Shown: positions 39,063-52,921, numbered from the stretch's first letter. The stretch is 64,000 nucleotides of DNA from Acestrorhynchus altus (GCA_034509495.1 CM067503.1:12268038-12332037), one strand, 5' to 3'. A program made the numbers and translations. The notes: a model not told the origin generated them from the letters alone.

Positions 39063-41369
39063 CTGAGCAAATCCTCTACAGGAAAATAAATTAGAGAAAT
39101 TCTACTTCTTTGCTGAATTCAACAAGTCTGTCCCACATATACAAAACAGATCTCACCACAGATATAAAACAACGCAAGCAATTAGAGCATCCACCAGCTC
39201 CTCACAAACCCTAAGGCTTAATTATTATTTCATAAAACATGAATCTGAAATCTGCATTTTGAGCATTTGAACACATTAAGACATTGTCTCAACATTTCAA
39301 ATCAGATCTGTTCAGATGACTGGTGCCACACTCTTTTTGGATCCCTGCTCTTCCACTCTGGATTTAATGTGGTCGTTGTTTTGAGGGGTTCAAAATGTTT
39401 TAAATGTGACACTCTGCATGCTCTGATTGTAAAAACACATTTTATGTGTGGGTTTTTTTTTTTATTGGCCAAAGATCAGATTTGGGTTGTCAGCCTAAAC
39501 ATAGCAGGTCCAGTGTTTGTTTGTTAGGCATTGTAAACATTGCATGTTTCTAATATTGCACGTCTTGGCGGGTCAGTTGCATCTGGGGTATACATTACGT
39601 ACATTTTTATCTAAACTGTTCCTTTATCACAGTCATTTGCTCTCCTGACTGGGTGGAATATATGCAACTAAATGCATGAAAGGAGGGAAACAAGAGTCAC
39701 TCACAAAACGGTTATGATAGATATGAAATGAAATATACCAACTAAAGAAAATGTCCTGTACAGGAGCTTGTTATACACAATGTTCAGTGTCAGTCAATAT
39801 ATGTTGGTGGTGGTTTGTAACAAAGCATTTACCAAATGTACTGCTCCCTCAGCTGTCTGTTTATAGGGTGGCATAACAGCATGTTACTCTAATTGAAAGA
39901 GACGTTTCCTCATACGTCCAGTGTAGGTTTCAGTGTCAGCCATCAAACTAAGTTTCATCAAATGGTTTGAGTTAACTGAACTTACCAGTTACAGTGCACT
40001 GGTATGCAGTTCTACACACCTCCTACCCTTACATTCAACCTTTACACCTTTTCACTCCTTTTTTTCCCTTTTAATCCCTTGAAGCTACAAATTCAACACC
40101 TCATTTAAACTTCCTCAAACCTCCAGAAGTATCTGAGTGAGAGATTCAGGTGGATTTGATTTAAGCTACATCCCACTCACTTAGGCAGCCCCACTTTTTC
40201 TAATGTTAGTGAACACATTACTCTGTTTTATATTCTACCATAGCCCAACTGTCATGTTCATTTATTCAAACTTAGTGCTGCTTTCTGACTTCTGGACGGC
40301 AGTGTAAGTAAAGCTTGAAAGAGTCCAGCAGATGAGATGGTTCCAGGCAAAACAAACCTTTTCTTGTTCACAGTTCAGCCGCCTTTCTGACCACTGTGAT
40401 TTGTGAGGCAGAGCTGCTAACTCAGAGTTTGGGTCCATCAATCACTCCCCACCCCAGGATGACCACTTGGCTTTTTGCAGTCTTTCCGCCCAAATAGGGA
40501 AAGATAGCCAAACCTACAAGAAAAAAAGGCAGCTCCTCTGTATCTGCTGCACATTTTTATCTACACAGATCAGCGAGAAGGCGGGGAATGTTCCCTCCTT
40601 CACAGTTTACAGTCTGCCATCTCTCATAGAGATCTAATGGCCACAGTACTCTGGACTGCTGTATAAAGATAGATTCATTACTTCATTGGGTCATCGCAGC
40701 ACCACATCATTAGTGTGGAAAAACCCCTCACGGTCCCCAAGGGAAGCCTTCCACCCGCATGGTGACAATGTGGAGCCACTTGTTCAGGCCTAAGGAGGGA
40801 AGCTGGAATCTCCCCTTTCATATCCTGCTCCTAGTAACGAATGATATCATGCACTCCCCGTCAAAAGTTTAGGGACGTCTACCCTTCTAATATAAATAAA
40901 CATGACTTCAATGCTGGGATGTTGACAATAGTTTGGAACAGAAAACTGGCATGTCTTGATGGCATGAAACACTAGGCCTTATTCACCAGTTGTTCTTAAG
41001 AAGAAATCTCTTCTTGAAATTTTGTTTTCCCAAAGTTTCTGACATTCACCAGTGTTTTCTTATGTGGGATTTTTAGGCTGGTATTTTCATTGGGATCCAT
41101 CATTTCAGTACATACAGTGCTTTCATTGTTGTGAAGACCTTGAATTTTTCTATATATCTGCAGAAATGTGACCTAAAACCTTTTATGCAGATTTTATGCT
41201 GATTTTTAAATCAGATAGCTACAACCAAATGAAACAAATGAGGCCAGAATATTACACATAGTCATTTATTATTGAGGAAAAAATGATCCAGTACTACATA
41301 TCTGTGAGTGGTAAAAGTTAGTGTGCTTTCAGTATCTGATGTGACCCCCCCTGTGCAGCAATACTAACA

Positions 41370-42230
41370 ATAAGAGAAACATGGTTTCTGATAATTGTTG
41401 ATTACTCCTGAACATAAGCTTGGATGAATTTTAGCCAATTTCGTCAAACAAAACAGCTTCATCTCTGAGACGTTGATGAGTTTCCTCCAATGGGCTGCTT
41501 GTTTCAAGTCCTGCCACAACATTTCTATTTGATTATGGTCAGAACTTTGGTAAAACAACTTGTTTGCTTAGGGTTATTGTCTCAATGCATGTTTTCTTGA
41601 GATTCAGCTCATGGACCTATGCCATGATATTTTCTTTTAGAATTTGCTGGTATAATGCAGAATTCATTTGACCATCAATGATGGAAAGCCATCCTGGCCC
41701 AGATGCAATAAAACAAGCACAAACTCTGATACTACCACCACAGATGGAATAAGGTTTTGTGCTGGAATCCAGCATTTGCTTTTCTCCAAACATAATTTAA
41801 TTTCAAACAAAAAAGTCATCTGTTTGCTAAACATTGTTCCAGTAGTTATCTTTTTAGCAAACTTCAGATGATCTTCTTTTTGAAGCGCAGTGGCTTTCTC
41901 CATGCACTTCTGCCATACACACCATTGTTGTTCTCCTGATGGTGGACTTGTGATCATTAACATTAGACAAACTGAGAACAGCCTTTAATTGCTCAGAAGA
42001 TACCCTGGGTTCCTTTGTGACCTCATGGACTATTACACACCTTGCTTTTGCCGTGATCTTTGTTGGTCGACCACTCCTGGGGAGGGAAATAATGGTCTTG
42101 GATTGGTGAGTTCCAGACCCTTTAGAGAGGGTTTTGTAATGTTTTCCAGCCTGAAGAGCATTAACAACTCTTCCTCTGAGGCAACAAAAATTAGCCCAAG
42201 AATTCTGTAACATTTGCATGATTTGCATTT
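41370..42230 (-). pseudogene. broken Tc1-like transposase
   Basis: Near 42.23-41.93 kb the minus strand encodes RVVNALQAGKHYKTLSKGSG, then SLPRSGRPTKITAKARCVIV, then EVTKEPRVSSEQLKAVLSLS: the helix-turn-helix and GRPR-like part of a Tc1 transposase, with a deletion between the first two segments. From 41.96 to 41.66 kb a second frame gives the central part, and near 41.5 kb HNQIEMLWQDLKQAAHWRK corresponds to the NPIE-LW region of the DDE domain with the Asn-Pro changed. Several frameshifts and stops make it inactive. Confidence 0.85.
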
Positions 42231-42539
42231 TTATTCAAATTCATTACAAACCACATTCACCAGGCACTGGTTTGCCTAAAGAATAGTAGCGTTTCCCTCT
42301 GAAGTTTCCCAAAAAGGAAACATCCTTAAAAAAGGTATTCATTTTTGGTATTCATCAAAAGGTATTCATCAATTTTTGCATGTCTTTGTTGCATTAATAA
42401 ACTGAGGGAAATGATCCAATATTACATAAAGACAACCTATATTTATTACACATGTGATTCCTGAAATGCTCTTTTAGTCACATTAGTACATTTCTTTTTG
42501 AAACAAGGCTGACAGAGGTCCTCAAAAATCTCTTTTGTT

Positions 42540-42639
<100 letters not shown>

Positions 42640-42799
42640 AAAATGTAATAATGGATCATTTTCCTCAATAAATAAATGAGCAAGTGTAATGTTTGTCTCA
42701 TTTGTTTGATTTGGTTCTTATTTAAGGTTTTAGGTCAAATTTATGCTAAAATATAGACAATTCTAAGTTGTTCACAAATGTTCAAGCTTTTTCTTAAGG

Positions 42800-43645
42800 C
42801 CCTTCACAAGAACAGGTTTAAGAAAATTCTTAGTAAAACTCGCCTCTGAATGACATCTAGGAATTTTCTTGAGGAAACAGCAAACAGCCTAAACTCACGT
42901 CTTATTATTCAGCTAGTAGTCTTACAGCATTCGCAACAGTACATTGCTGCATATAGCAATATACTGTGTTGGCAAAAAGAATTTCAAAAGAGGCTGTATT
43001 ACCAGGCTTATTTGACATGCACAGTATACATTTGCCACAATCTGGCCTCACACCTTAACCAATAATCCTCTGAACATGCTACCTTAATCAGGTCTCAGTT
43101 TCAGTCTGTCTTTCTCTTTTATTTATCTCACCATGCTACTCATTACTTTCTTTTCTTACTCCACTCCTCCCACTTCATCTCTCCCCCACTTTTTCTCTTT
43201 TCCGGCCTTTTGGCATTTGATTCCCAATAGATTTTCTTCCTTTCCTTGCTATAAATAGGGCCTCCCCAGTTGGGGGCCTCCTCTGCAGCCAAATTCTTGA
43301 TTCCCCAAGTGCAATGAGGCAAGTCAGAACTCCATAACTCACCATATGCTCACCATGTTCCCCCGCAACAGATCATGATACCTTAATCATCGACAGCTTC
43401 ATCAGCTTGCCTTTAAGGGTTCAGTGTTACAACATGAATGTTCAGAACTAACAAAAAAAATCAATTCTCTTAATTCAGACTGTACTGTTAAATCTGTCAG
43501 GACACGTGTTTCTGAGCATGAAGTACAAAACCCCAAATAGCTCGTCTACACACACACACACACACCCACACCCACACACACACACACACACTCACACCCC
43601 ACACACACACACACACACTCACACACCCCCACACACACACTCACA

Positions 43646-43696
<51 letters not shown>

Positions 43697-44570
43697 TCTG
43701 AGAATGACACATACGGTACATATGTATTACACATGGTACTCTGCAAAAGTAAGAGGCCATGCTTCATTTATTTAATTTCCAGTCAAATGACCTTTCACTG
43801 GAAATGACACAGAAGTCCAGACATTGTACCTTTGTTTACCTTTGCTACAGCTTTCATTTTCTCACTTTCAGTTCTTCAGATATGAGAAGTGAAGTTTTTC
43901 CACACCTCCACCTACGAGAAGCTATAGCTTTTCTCGCCATTCAAGTCATCCGAACACATTCAGCATATGAGGTCTAGGATCTAGGGAGGACAGTTTTGAG
44001 AAGAGCATTAGTTTCTTTGTTTCAGTTCATCAAATGTTCTCCTTTTTGTCTGATTGCTGCCTCAGTAAGAGCTCCTTGATCAACTCTCCATCCTTTCAGA
44101 CCCATAATTTTGAGTCGTCATCTCGTCATGGAGGTTTTCACATCTAATTTGACAGTGGAATTTAATTATCTCATCTTTTTCTCAAAAGCTGAAAGCTTAG
44201 AGTATTGCTTATGTGATAGAGAGAGTTGTGGTAGTCTAGCATGTCTTGCATAGTTGCAGCATGTATAACCAAACCAAACATAGTAAGTATGTTTTGGTTT
44301 TTTTTGCTGAGATCTTGTTCACAGTGCTAATAATATGAGTCATTTGTGACATTTTTTGCACACACTTTTTCTGCATGAATTACAATTTACAATAAGCTCC
44401 CATCCACAGGTATTGCTGTTTTGCCAAATACACACAAGCTATACTCTAAAAAGAACAGAGTCCCAACAGTCCCTACAGGATACCGCTATTCCCTGTTATG
44501 GAGCTTCTAAAAGGGAATTCATGGACAGAAACTCATGATGAAATAGTAAGAATTTCACAGTCTACTATGG
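42800..44570. other. spacer with a CA-rich block
   Basis: No gene seen. A CA-rich imperfect microsatellite with CCCACA and CTCACA interruptions occupies about 43547-43694; other sequence is AT-rich and featureless. The open frames through the CA block are artefacts. Confidence 0.6.
43547..43694. repeat. imperfect (CA)n microsatellite
   Basis: CA runs interrupted by CCCACACC and ACTCACAC variants, ending in about 20 uninterrupted CA units. Confidence 0.9.
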
Positions 44571-44572
44571 TA

Positions 44573-44900
44573 ATGGTTAGGGTTAGGCTTAGGGTAATGT
44601 TAGGGTAAATTTAGGTTATGGTTAAGGTTAGGCTAAGGGTTGAGTTGGGTAAAGTTTAGGTTATGGTGAAGAGGTTTGAGGTAACGTTAGGTTAAATTCA
44701 GATTATAGTTAAGATTGGGGTTGGGGTAAAGGTTGAGTTAGGTTATTGTTAAGAGTTAAGATTAGGAGTACTTAGAGTTAGGATTTAGATTTAGATTATG
44801 GTTAAGCTTAGGATAAGGGTTAGAATAAGGGTAAGGTTAATTTATGTTATTTTTTGAGTTAGAATCAAGAAGTTAGAAATTTGAGGTTTGGTTTAGATTT
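44573..44900. repeat. degenerate telomere-like repeat tract
   Basis: Over 300 bases are dominated by variants of TTAGGG, such as GGTTAGGGTTAGGCTTAGGG at about 44577 and GGTTAAGGTTAGGCTAAGGG near 44620, with TTAGGT, TTATGG and TTAAGG variants increasing to the right. It resembles an old interstitial telomeric sequence or a telomere-like satellite. Confidence 0.75.
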
Positions 44901-45736
44901 GGTTGAGGTGTAGGTTCAGATAATATAATTACACTAGTTGCTTTGTAACATTCTCTATTAAAACTTAGATTTCTTGATTTCTTTTAATATTTTCTTGAAC
45001 TACACTTTTACTTCTTTCCTTCCTTCTTTCTTAATCTTAATTTTAGCTTCTCTAAGATTACTGCTGAAAAACGAAGAAATGAATGACCATTTCAGTAGGT
45101 CAAGTTAAATACATGAAAGAGTGGTCTTTGACTTTTTGCAGAGTATTGTAGACATTTATTGCACACTAATAAATATTTTCTAACCCTAATCTCAGTATCC
45201 AAAAAAATAAAACATGCAGCTTTTCTCAGAAACTTTACTCTATATGGGACATTCTCATGTTTTTCCGTATTTCCTAGTCAGATTCCCGACATTTCTGACC
45301 TGAACACACACACACTTCCTTATTTAAATGAACTGGGTACACAATAATGCCCTTTATTAATCCATAAAAAGCAATTTAAGGAGTCAGATATCTGATCATG
45401 TTTAGTCAGATTTGTACAACAAGCACCAAAGAACATGAGATTGCACATGAAAGCAAAACAAAAAGAATAAAAAATGTGAAGGGAGTATCTCTTCTATGAC
45501 ATGAGCCATTAAGCCCTGCAATTTTAGTGCTAGGCTCAAGCTGTCTCCTAAGTCAAAGACACTCCCCCGTCTTCAGTCACACAGAATACACCAACAGGCA
45601 CACACATAGCAAGTTTGTTGACAGTGTCAGGACACAGGGTTGTACATATTACACACATTTATTTTCATTTATTCATTATATTTATTTATTATATTAATAT
45701 ATAAATATAATATTTTTTTATTTATTATACAAGTGT

Positions 45737-45737
<1 letters not shown>

Positions 45738-45807
<70 letters not shown>
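45738..45807. repeat. (TA)n microsatellite
   Basis: About 33 TA units in a very AT-rich neighbourhood (45.65-45.82 kb). The stretch 45.82-47.75 kb contains no gene that I can recognise. Confidence 0.95.
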
Positions 45808-45812
<5 letters not shown>

Positions 45813-47754
45813 TATGCAGTGGCATGCTGTTAATTGTAAACCAGTTAAAAAATTTCAGACAGTCATCGTGCTGTGATGTGATCTCTTGAATAACAAAATG
45901 CTGCTGTATAATATACTATATGTACACGTATTGGGTGTTCTAAAACTTTTGACCGGTTGAGAACTTCTGAGATATTCTTGGATCGTTGAGATTGCACTTT
46001 TAGCTATTTCAAAAGTCAGTTTGTGATGTATTTTGATGTAATATTGGATCATCTTTTATTAGAATGATGCGCTCTTCACTCAACTGAGGTTTCGTCTAGT
46101 TCTTGATCATCACTGTGGGTTTTTACGTTTGCCTGTCTAATGAGCCACAAGCTGTTCTCCACAATCTGTGTTATTCTATCAGATCTCATCTCGACTACAG
46201 TTGGCCTGAAGCACCATATCATTTGCTGTCATGCAAACATTTGTTTCTCTTTTTCCTGTTTCATATTTGGCCAATGGCCTGTATCTTGCCATTCCATATA
46301 TTGTATCACAAATATGTAGATATCTGTGGAAATGCTCCAAAAGGATTTGGAATGAAGTTTTTTGTCTGACAGCAACAAAATATTAGCTCCTTATTGCCAT
46401 CTCTCCAGCCTTGTGTGGAAAAATGTTTTATGTGTGATGAGCTACATGGGCTGTTTAAGTGAAATGAACCTGAAAACTGCTTCCTCGCACTCTTTTACTT
46501 TCACCCACTTTAACTTCACATAAATAGTATACTTCACTCATAGAGAATGTAGATCTGTGTATATCATCCCCTATCATTGGACTCATAATCATATCGGCAC
46601 AATAATCCCTGCTGCTGTAGACTGACTGTTTCCTCTGACCCCTTTGTACAATGTCTAGTCACTATTGTTCTGCGATTAGTGGTTGTATAGTTATTGTGTG
46701 CTGTACAATAGAGTTTATTCTATAGTGTTTACATAGTTTATTGTCTGTATTTACAGATTTATTCTGATTTTCTCTGGTTAAATTTTTGTCCTGAAAAATG
46801 TACTTACACCTGAATCTTGTAAAAGACTCAATCCGTTCACTTCATGAGGCAACATTAAGCAGTGGTTGTGATTCCCTCCACTGAGTTTTCTGGCGTCTGG
46901 CAAAATCAAACCAAGTAAACTCAACCCTGCTACTGCTAGAAAATCCAGTTTCCGGCTTGACCATTTGGTCTTGGTTGTTTTTCTTTTCCTTTTTTCCCCT
47001 CCCTTCTTTTCTTTGTATTACTCCTCCTCCCTGTGCAGTGCCTGTGTGCCAGATCTGCACTGGCCTGTTTGCAGCATTGTTTAGGTTGCCTGCCGTTCGG
47101 AGCAGGTCATGTCAACAGTGTGGCCTAGAGAGCCTGCAGTTAAGCACAGCTGATTGAGATGAAATGAGAATGAAGCAGGAGGGGGCAAGAATGGTCAGGC
47201 TGGAAAGACAAAGAGAGAATAGATGAGTTTGAAGAAGTACTCTCTAAAAGGCACAAGCCTGACTTTTAAGTCCATTATTCTGACTTTGAGGACTTTGTCC
47301 CAACATACAGTGTGCATTGTTCACATTCATAAACCTCACGATTTGCATGTAGTTATATGAATCATAGTTTCATTAAAGTGCAGGATAAGTGCTTGCATCG
47401 TCGTAATTCTTCAGCCTGTCCTGAAGCATTTAACTGTTTACAGTAAATTAGGAAAACTCTGTTATCCATTGTGAATTACATTTACTGTAAATCATGTTAC
47501 CCAAAGAGAGTGTAGTGATAAATGTTTAACTTAAAACTGTTATTGCTGTGAATGGCATAGTAGAGAACTGAACCCTACACCTACACATATGTCTGCACTT
47601 TGGCTTCCATCCAAGAAAATGCTGGTTGTGATTGAAAATGCCACTTTTTTAAAATATGCTCTCAAGGCTTGTGTTCAGTGTTTACATTATGTAGACAGAA
47701 AGTTAAGCTTTCTAAAAAAAATGCTGACTACAACTCACATCACTACCACTCACA

Positions 47755-48660
47755 AGTTAAGGGGGGGGGTGTTATATATCTGAGGACCTCAGAAGAGGAG
47801 TGATTGATGCTCATCAATCTGAAAAAAGTTACAAACCTTTTCTAAATAGTTTATTTTCTCCACACCAATCCAGACAACGGTGTAAATGGAGAATTTCAAG
47901 GCCATTATTACCCTCTCTAGGAGTGGTCAACCAATGAATCACACCAAGAGCAGCGTGTAATTTGTGATGAGCAAATTCATAAAGGAACCCAAGGCAACTT
48001 CTAAGCAACTAAAAGCCTTTCTCACTTTGGCTCATGTTAATGTTCATGGAGTCCACCATCAGGTGAACACTGAACAATAACGGTGTGCTTGGCTGGGTGG
48101 CAGAGAAAAAGCTGTTGGAACAATGTTTTGTGGATGGATGAGACTAAAATAGATATTTTAGTTTAAATGAGAAGTTTATGTTTGGAGAAAGAAAAACAAG
48201 CATTCCAGCATTCAAATCTTGTCCCATTTAAGAAATATGGTGGCGGTAGTATCATGGTTAGGGCCTGTTTTACTGTTTTCCTGTCACTGATGGGACAATG
48301 AATTCTGAATTATTCCACCAAGCACACAAGTTGCTCTACCAAACAATAAAGTTAATGTTTTGGAATTGCCCAGTTAAAGTCCTGACCTTAATCCAATAGA
48401 AATGTATCAGAAAGATCTGAAGTAAGCAGATCATGGGAGCAAACCCACCAACACAAGAGTTGAAGCTGTTTTTATGGAGGAATGGAGTAAAATTAGTGAG
48501 GACTAATCAACAGTTACAAACATTTAATTTGCAAGTGTTTACCGCCTGAGATCACTACCATACCACACGCAAGTGCCACACACCAGACAAGTGAAGGTTC
48601 AATAATTAAAGGCTAATATTTTTGTCTCATTTGGTTCTCTTTATCTACTCATCTCGTTCT
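47755..48660 (+). mobile_element. Tc1-like transposon remnant, plus orientation
   Basis: Plus-strand sequence follows the order of a Tc1 transposase gene: GATGCTCATCAATCTGAAAA, TTACCCTCTCTAGGAGTGGT, AACTTCTAAGCAACTAAAAG, GTCCACCATCAGGTGAACAC, TTTTGTGGATGGATGAGACT, TATGTTTGGAGAAAGAAAAA, GGCGGTAGTATCATGGTTAG and GTCCTGACCTTAATCCAATA. It ends near ATTTTTGTCTCATTTGGTTC, which corresponds to the arm sequence of the 41-kb copy. The left arm is mostly lost. Confidence 0.8.
47870..48560 (+). pseudogene. broken Tc1-like transposase
   Basis: Translation in shifting frames recovers the transposase from just after the helix-turn-helix through the STIR segment, the FVDG/WMDE catalytic region and the DLNPIE region, with many stop codons and at least one internal deletion. 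Dead copy. Confidence 0.75.
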
Positions 48661-48849
48661 GTTTTGTCTCTTTATATGAGGCACTATTGCTCAGTACAGA
48701 AGCTGTGCCCATGGCATTTCAGAACACTCAGATACATGTGGTGATTCATACACAGAAGGTAGTCTTCATAGCCTGCATGCTTCTGTAACTCATTAAAAAT
48801 GTAATATTCTAATGTTATACAGAAACATAATATGTGTGAGTTCTTGTTA

Positions 48850-49310
48850 ATACTGCGCCTAGAACTTTGTGGACACCCCTTATAATGAATGTATTCAGTT
48901 ATTTTATTTTTTTTATTCAGTTGTGTTTATTGCTGATACAGAGATGCAAATGTACACAAACAGAGCTTGATTGGTCAGTGAGAACTACTGCCAATGGAGC
49001 GGAGCGATGGAGGGTGGCCTCATTCTTGCCACTCTTTTCATCACGGAACGCATTTCTAGAGGTATAAAGCCCCTGGCATTGAGCTGTGGAGCAGTGGAAC
49101 TGTATTCTTTTGAATGATGGTGCTTCATACAGTAAATCTGGGATGAGTTGGGGAGCTGGGGATGAGGTGCAGTGGTGATCATCCAGCATCGTGACCGCAC
49201 TAACAATACATGCCACTCTTGCCAATAAATGCAATCATATCCTGAATCTAGTAGAAGGTATTCCATGTGCAGCAGCGTTACTCCAACAAAATCAGGATCA
49301 ACTCTTTAAT
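48850..49310. repeat. dispersed repeat, copy 2 (internally deleted Tc1-like derivative)
   Basis: Shares ordered blocks with 24.07-24.42 kb: AGGTATAAAGCCCCTGGCAT, TGAGCTGTGGAGCAGTGGAA, GATGAGTTGGGGAGCTGGGG, GTGGTGATCATCCAGCATC and AATGCAATCATATCC. The left end reads AACTTTGTGGACACCCCTTA. Open frames on both strands through here are fragments of the repeat, not genes. Confidence 0.7.
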
Positions 49311-49319
49311 AAATGAGTG

Positions 49320-52300
49320 TATGTTCATTTTATATGTCATGAATTCTATGTTAACTCTGAACAAACACTGCATTCAGTGAATTGTACTCAAACCCTACAC
49401 CCTTAACCCTATTCCCTTCATAGGCAGAGTGTGTTCTTAATTGTGTAGTTGATGCGTCTCCTGCAGCTGCAGTGGTCACTCTAGATGAACTTTAGTCTGC
49501 AGCACATTACCTCAAATCCCTTTTCAAAGTTCTGTCATTTTGTGCTGACTACCTGTGTTTTACTGAAGTCCCTGAGCCACTGCAAAGAGGCTATGGTCAT
49601 TTCTCCTCATCTGCTGTTTTATTGGGGTTGCTGGTTGACTAGCCACTTGACACATGTGAAGAGTAGCTCAAGGCAAGGAAAAGAGCTTGAGTGGGCAAGC
49701 TCTCTCCTGCCCACAGGACAAAAACTGGGGAACATTGCAGTGAAACATAAACATCCCCTGTGAGTCTGGTGACAGACATCTTTAGACATTACCATGACTG
49801 GACTAGAGGTGGGTGATACAATGTAATTAGATAAATTAGTCTGTGGTACAATAAAAGTCACTTTGTACATCATGGGTATGTAGAACAGTAGCACAAACAA
49901 GACCTGGTGGAAGAAACCACAGTGCTGAGCACCATACTGACTGCTGATTACTAATCTTTTTTGACTTCTTCATGCTTTAACACAAAATCTTAAAAATAAA
50001 GATTCAAATGGTTCTGACATTGTCAGACCTGTTTTGGGGGATGTAAGCATGTAAATGTTCTTTAGCCCCATTATCTTATCTGCTTCCTCCTGAGTAGGGT
50101 CTGGAGTGGATCCAGATCTGCCTGGAATCATCAGTATGAGCTCAGAATACCTCTGTGAATGCGGCAGTCCATCTGGGAGTGCCCCTACATACCCCTCACT
50201 CAAATGCTGGCCAGTTCTATACATGCATTTTTTGGGGAGGTGGGAGGAAAATGTGTGTCCTTCCTGTGATCGTGCACAGACAGTGACCTAAGTGGGGACC
50301 CACAACCCCAGGTACCTGGAGCTATAGCGCTTTATCACACTATAATAGCGCCGCCATGCCAAAATTGTTGTTTGTGTGAATGAAATTATTTTGTTTCAAA
50401 ATGATGAGCTTTCCATTCTGTCTGTAGCTGATGAAAGGTAAGAGTCATATCAGATCTGTATCTAATATAATATCATGCCTCTCTTGAAAGAAATGTGTTT
50501 CACTTAAAATTGTTGTCATTTTTAATTTATGCTGTTCATAATGGAAGACTTTTGGGGTCATTTTTTAATTCTCCTGGGGGACTTAGTGCAAGACCCCCCC
50601 TAGTTAAAGCTTAGTCCCCTATTCATAAATGTCTCCGACCCCCCTCCCCCCAGTATGAAGTCATACAGAACTGAGAAATCAAGTATATTAGTAACAGATA
50701 TGTATGGGTGTGATTTTTACGTGTAAAGCTGGACAATTGAAGACATTGAAATCTTCCTCACCTAGTTTTCAAAGTATCATGACATTTGAAATGGATCTTG
50801 AGTGTTTTCAAGAACATATAACTGCTCATTTCTTTTTTGCTTTAATCTCCAACATTACTAAGTACATTTGAAGTTGTTGTTGAATATGTATAATATATAC
50901 TGTACAGTTTGTGACCTTGAATTACTTAAATAAACTCAGTGTTTATTCTAAAATAGGCTTTAAAGTTATAGTTAAATAATTGTTAAATTATTAAACTTAG
51001 TACCTCTTCTTGTATTATATCGATTATATGTATTTCAAACTTTTACTTTAATGTTGATATGGTTAGGCTTGAAATATTAATAATTTGAAAACTAATTTAG
51101 TTTTCAATATAAGCCATACTATTCAAAAACTAAATGTAAAGACTTAAAATATGTCACTTTACATGGAAAGAATATAAAATAGGACCTCTTTGAATGAACT
51201 AAAAAAGCACTTCTTCATGGTATTCTTATTCCCCACAAAATGAGACAGCTGCTCTAAAAGCAATTAACATCAAATTACAGCTTTAAATGCTACAGTTTTA
51301 TCTTAACCCAGTATAAGAAATGAAAGCATCCTGTTTACATGGAATCCTGTTTAAATACAATAATTGTTTATGTGATATATAATTATTTGTGTATTTATTT
51401 ACAAGCCACATTATAACATATTCCTATTGTTTATTATTGATAATGTCCTTAGTAATTTAACATGATTTATTCTACTGTTATGGAAGTCTGGACATGTTGC
51501 AGCCATGCTCGTGAGAACATCTTGAAAAATAATAACATTTATTACAAACTTTATTATATTATTTAAAGAAAGATGCCAATGGGTATAGTTACGTCTGCAA
51601 AGTACTTCAATTGTTGTAATATCTTGACAATGCCAGAACAGTATTATTGTTCTGTACAAGAATGTGAAAGTTATTACTGTTATTACACAGTTATTAACGT
51701 GGCACGCATAGTTTCATCTCATAAAGCCTCCAAAAAAGTATCACAATTCCTTTTACCATATCAGCCACCCCAACAGGTCACATAAACCAAAGCTCAGCTG
51801 TGTTTGGCATGCAGTGTGACTCTGATTTCTATACAATATGCTTCAGTGGAGAAGTCTTGATTTCTCAGAGCAGCACCCCATCAGTCATTATGCATTTAAG
51901 TTTAACAGAGGTCCATCGGAACAACGCAGAAGCAGCCCTGTCCACTGTGTCTGCATCAAAATCATATTAATGCCCTTATAAAAAAGCCACCTGGTTTGAA
52001 TCGAATGTCTACAGGAGGAGTAAGGGAGCCTGGAAAGCGCTCTCCATGGGGTGAGCGCGTTTCACAGGCCATACGCCATTTGTAATCGAATAGCAAGGTA
52101 ACATGTAGATTCTTCATGGTGTAAAAACACCCTTGAAACAATCACCTGCAGTTGTGCTTTATGCTATGACTCAAGAGTGAAAAAGTGCACAAGCTCTTGT
52201 GGTCCAAACTCCAGTGGGGCCCGTTAGGACCTGCCATCCGAGGCCGACATGGGAGAATCAAGCTCACATAAATCACCAGCAGCTACTCCATCCCTGAAAG

Positions 52301-52790
52301 CCATGAAGAACAACAGTATGGGCCAGATCTCCCAAGCTCAGAGAGCCTGGGTGCAGCCACATGTCAGCGCGTGGTGCTTTGGATTATACAGGAGTGGGAA
52401 TCCAGGTCCAGAAAAGTGGCTCCACTCAGGCTTTGGCTCTGACTTCCTTTAAGCAGCCAGAGGAAAATCTGAGTTGGACCCCTAATATTTCAATGGACCT
52501 GGATTCCTCCACCTCTAACTTACCTGAGTTGGAATCAAAAGCAGGGCTTGTTTTTTTGGCTCGGGGTGGGTGGGTGGGAGGGGGGGCAAGCAGAATGTGT
52601 GGACACAGATATGGTGGTCAGGAGAAACAGCAACCAAAAAAGGTAGCTGTCAAGTGCAGGCAAAGTTTTAGTTGTGTGTCTGGCAAGAGGGAAATGGGAC
52701 AAGCTAGAAAAAGAAAGAGGCCTGTATGAGGTTCAGGAGAAAAAACAAGCCATGTTCCTCTTACAGTTTCCTTGATAGCCAGCCCTGCTC
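49320..52790. other. spacer upstream of tnfsf10
   Basis: AT-rich to about 51.8 kb, without visible genes. At 49804 there is a hAT-like start (TAGAGGTGGGTGATACAATG). From about 51.88 kb the sequence is more complex and less AT-rich, and may include regulatory DNA for tnfsf10. Open frames at 52.2-52.7 kb lack recognisable features. Confidence 0.4.
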
Positions 52791-52792
52791 CG

Positions 52793-52798
<6 letters not shown>

Positions 52799-52860
<62 letters not shown>
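52799..52860. repeat. (GA)n microsatellite next to the tnfsf10 start
   Basis: About 31 GA units end roughly 60 bases before the tnfsf10 start codon, so they lie in the core promoter or 5'UTR. No TATA box is evident between the tract and the ATG. Confidence 0.95.
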
Positions 52861-52864
<4 letters not shown>

Positions 52865-52921
52865 ATATGTACTGAGGGGAAAGAATTCAGCTCCAGCTTT
52901 TGTCTCGGGCTGCTGCACTGC

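Larger units (their letters stand above)
36400..41120. other. spacer between the hAT element and the Tc1 element
   Basis: Mostly unique-looking, AT-rich sequence without visible genes. It includes the SINE at 37.87-38.11 kb and a MITE-like fragment at 38.89-39.06 kb. The segments at about 36.99-37.15 kb and 40.43-40.83 kb look less degenerate than their surroundings and might be conserved non-coding DNA, which needs alignment to judge. Confidence 0.45.

Noticed and set aside
48917..49266. Minus-strand open frames of about 100 residues
   Set aside because: They fall inside the dispersed Tc1-derived repeat that also occurs at 24.1 kb, where the same frames appear in broken form.
52361..52729. 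122-residue open frame just upstream of tnfsf10
   Set aside because: No similarity to any family I know; tnfsf10 already has a start and transmembrane segment at the expected place.
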